Source: Tangfeifania diversioriginum (lineage in GTDB: Bacteria; Bacteroidota; Bacteroidia; Bacteroidales; Prolixibacteraceae). Taken from it: a stretch of 64,000 nucleotides of DNA. The stretch lies in contig NZ_FQZE01000018.1 in NCBI RefSeq assembly GCF_900141875.1, positions 43,664 to 107,663 of the forward strand, written 5' to 3'. Below the pieces are notes generated by a model. It was given only the letters and a program-made list of their open reading frames with translations, had not been told where the DNA came from and searched no databases. A program made the translations under genes and the position numbers. Positions 61,689 to 64,000 of the stretch are shown here, one piece after another; the first letter of the stretch is position 1; every line of letters starts with the position of its first letter.

Positions 61689-63920
61689 ATGAGCTTAAAA
61701 AATTTAACGATAGTATTTCTTATCCTTTCAATTTTCCTGTTTGCTTTCTCAAAGCAGTCAATGGCACAGGAAAAACGTATAACAATTCAAAAAAAGAATA
61801 TTTCACTAAAAGATGCCTTTAACGAAATTGAACGACAAACCAATTATAGCATAGCTTACAAAAAATCGGAAATAAACGAGAAGCAAAAAATCAACCTTTC
61901 ATTAAAAGATGTGAGTCTGGGAAAAGCCTTGGAAGAAATTTTAAAAGAAACCGGGCTCAAATACAAAATTAATGGCTACCACATTATCCTGGTTCCGAAA
62001 AAGAGAGAACAGGAAGCAAAGGAAACTGGACTTACCCAAACCATCCGCGGAACGGTTTACGATGCAGAAACAGGACAGCCTGTGGAATTTGCCAATATTT
62101 CGTTATTGGAAAACCCCTCGATAGGAACCATTTCAGACAGCCTGGGGCATTTTTCCATTCGAGGAATTCCGCTGGGGTACGCCAATATTAAAGTATCCTT
62201 TGTTGGGTATCAACCCTACATTTACCGGGAAATATTGCTGACCTCGGCAAGAGAAGCATCGGTTGAAGTCCCGTTAAAAGAAACCTCTCAATCGGTAGGG
62301 GAAATAACTGTCCGTCCGCAAGTAAATAAGGAGCGTGCCGTAAACCCTATGGCTTTGGCGGAAGGACGCATGTTGAGCGTGGAAGAAGCCAATCGTTTTG
62401 CCGGTGCGTTTAACGACCCGGCACGTTTGGTAACTTCTTTCGCCGGGGTATCCGGGACGGGTGGAATTTCGAGCAATGCGCTTTCCATTCGTGGTAATGC
62501 GCCGCAATATACCCAGTGGCGTTTGGAAGGTGTTGAAATTCCCAACCCGACACATTTTGCCGACATGATTTCTTTGGGAGGCGGGGTGTACTCGGCTTTG
62601 AGCAGCCAGGTGATGGGAAATTCCGATTTTTTTAACGGGGCATTTCCGGCAGAATACAGCAATGCGCTTTCAGGGGCATTTGATATGCAAATGCGCAACG
62701 GAAACAACCAAACGCATCAAAATACGTTTCAGGTAAGCTTGATTGGAATTGATTTCGCTTCGGAAGGGCCCTTGAGCAAAAAGCACACCAGCTCGTATAT
62801 TTTTAATTACCGGTATTCGCTGACTGGGCTGGTTGCCGATGTTAACCTGAAATACCAGGACCTTTCATTCAAATTAAACTTGCCAACGAAAAAAGCTGGC
62901 ACATTTTCAATTTGGGGACTCGGGCTGACTGACAATAACAAGGTTGGCCCGCTCGATAAAGAAGACTGGGAATCTTATGCTGACCGGCAGGATGTAAAAA
63001 CAACACTGGAAAAAGCCAGTGGCGGGATTACGCATAAATATAACCTGAACAATGATACCTATATCAAAACAGTGTTGGCAGGTACCTACAGCGGAATACT
63101 TCAGGATGTAGGACAAGTTGATTCGCTGGATTCACATGTGCAGGTAGTCGATATCACCAACAAAAACTGGAACATTGTGCTGAATTCATACATCAATAAG
63201 AAATTTAGCTCACGCCACATTAACCGAACTGGGATTACGGCAACAGGAATGATTTATGATTTGAAATACAATGTTACGCCCAATTACGGCCTAAATAGGC
63301 CAATGGAGAATGTGGCCAAAGGTTCCGGGAACAATTTGCAGGTTTCGGCCTGGTCCCAATCGGTTTTTGAGTTGTCACCGAAATTTTCGCTTAGTGCGGG
63401 GCTCAACGCACAGTATTTTAATCTGAACAAAAATTTCAATTTTGAGCCGCGGTTGAGTATGAAGTGGAATTTCAGACCAGACCATTCTTTATCGGGAGCT
63501 TATGGTTTAAACAGCCGACGCGAGCGATTGGATTTTTACTATGTAGTTAACTCCACAACAAACTTGCCTGGCAATAAAAATTTGAACTTGACAAAAGCGC
63601 ATCATTTTAACTTGGCTTACGACTGGCATATTTCCGATGTCCTTCACCTGAAAGTTGAGCCGTACTACCAATATTTGTTTGACGTTCCGGTGGAGCCCAA
63701 TACTTCTTTTTCGGTGCTAAACCTCAATGATTATTACCTCGATAAAATTTTGGTCAACGAAGGAAAAGGAAAGAATTACGGAATTGATGTTACATTGGAA
63801 CGCTACCTCAAAAAAGGCTCTTATTATTTGCTCACCGGGTCTGTTTTTAAATCGGAGTACATGGGTGGAGATAAAATTTGGCGCAGTACCCGGTACGATC
63901 GTGGGTTTAGTTCAAATTAG
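61689..63920 (+). pseudogene. TonB-dependent receptor with STN domain, 3'-truncated
   Basis: Outer-membrane receptor, 743 residues as it stands. A signal peptide ends near residue 26 (MAQEK). The STN signalling domain covers about 28-105 (LKDAFNEIERQTNYSIAYKK). A carboxypeptidase-regulatory-like domain follows at about 115-200 (RGTVYDAETGQPVEFANIS), then the plug (about 205-330; LSIRGNAPQYTQWRLEGVEIP) and part of the barrel. The frame stops at 63920 after TRYDRGFSSN, in mid-barrel and without the final Phe/Trp strand; relatives run to over 900 residues. The stop falls exactly where a hairpin-rich element begins, so the gene is probably cut by an insertion. STN plus FecR indicates ligand-induced control. 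Confidence 0.8.
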
Positions 63921-64000
63921 AAACCCACGTTCTCTGAACGTGGTCAGAGTCGTTTTACGGGTTTGCCTATAAAAGACTCATTGCTAACTTTCGAAAGTTG
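63919..64000. mobile_element. Possible end of a hairpin-ended insertion element
   Basis: Starting at the broken receptor's stop there are AAACCCAC (63921-63928, complementary to GTGGGTTT at 63901-63908), the perfect hairpin CCACGTTC-TCT-GAACGTGG (63925-63943) and the 14-base palindrome AACTTTCGAAAGTT (63986-63999). Dense hairpins at an insertion border suit an IS200/IS605 element or a REP-associated transposase, but no transposase gene is visible before the window ends. Confidence 0.4.

Overview
The window looks like chromosomal DNA of a Bacteroidota bacterium, most likely a marine or sediment member of the Marinilabiliales/Prolixibacteraceae type. The lineage is my inference. It rests on type IX secretion (T9SS) C-terminal sorting domains, an ECF sigma/FecR/STN-TonB receptor set, a NusG-like UpxY protein, a DUF4293 protein, TAnnTTTG-type promoters, few Shine-Dalgarno sequences and a moderate, AT-leaning base composition. 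The organism looks facultatively or strictly anaerobic: it has NrfHA, Rex, ferredoxin-linked 2-oxoacid oxidoreductase and ADP-forming acyl-CoA synthetase. No rRNA, tRNA or CRISPR array was seen.

Layout. 0-9 kb: the 3' end of htpG, then a minus-strand run with a secreted GH13 alpha-amylase, a sugar-nucleotidyltransferase, a DUF4293 membrane protein and an AddA/RecB-like helicase-nuclease. An orphan antitoxin and a truncated toxin sit just upstream of the helicase. 9-14 kb: UpxY, Wza and Wzz export genes plus a small secreted protein, with no glycosyltransferases in view. 14-18 kb: a universal stress protein, an ADP-forming acyl-CoA synthetase and a methyltransferase. 17.8-23.3 kb: a rhamnose locus (AraC regulator, RhaM, GH78 rhamnosidase, RhaA). 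23-28 kb: an OmpA protein, nrfHA with a palindromic Crp/Fnr-type site, and a porin. 28-37 kb: a co-directional set of ACT, aryl-CoA ligase, ACT, prephenate dehydratase, flavodoxin, aminotransferase, Crp-like regulator and a four-subunit 2-oxoacid:ferredoxin oxidoreductase. 37-51 kb: mixed housekeeping and envelope genes (CotH, WbqC, Nudix, NlpC/P60, a PgpH-like HD phosphodiesterase, an S41 protease, a decayed alcohol dehydrogenase, YbaK, an NtrC-type regulator, Rex, pterin dehydratase and a TPR-AraC regulator). 51-59 kb: one 2548-residue T9SS surface protein with near-identical internal repeats. 59-64 kb: an ECF sigma factor, a barrel-like protein, FecR and a TonB receptor that is cut off next to a hairpin-rich element at the right edge.

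How the genes may work together. The 28-37 kb block encodes every step needed to interconvert aromatic amino acids, aryl-pyruvates, aryl-acetyl-CoAs and aryl-acetates, joined to prephenate dehydratase, which makes phenylpyruvate. The direction of flow cannot be read from sequence. The rhamnose genes release and isomerise L-rhamnose, but the kinase, aldolase and permease are not here. NrfHA carries out nitrite ammonification and appears to be under Crp/Fnr-type control at about -41.5. Signs of genome decay or rearrangement are the toxin remnant, the alcohol dehydrogenase pseudogene, REP-like hairpins and the truncated receptor.
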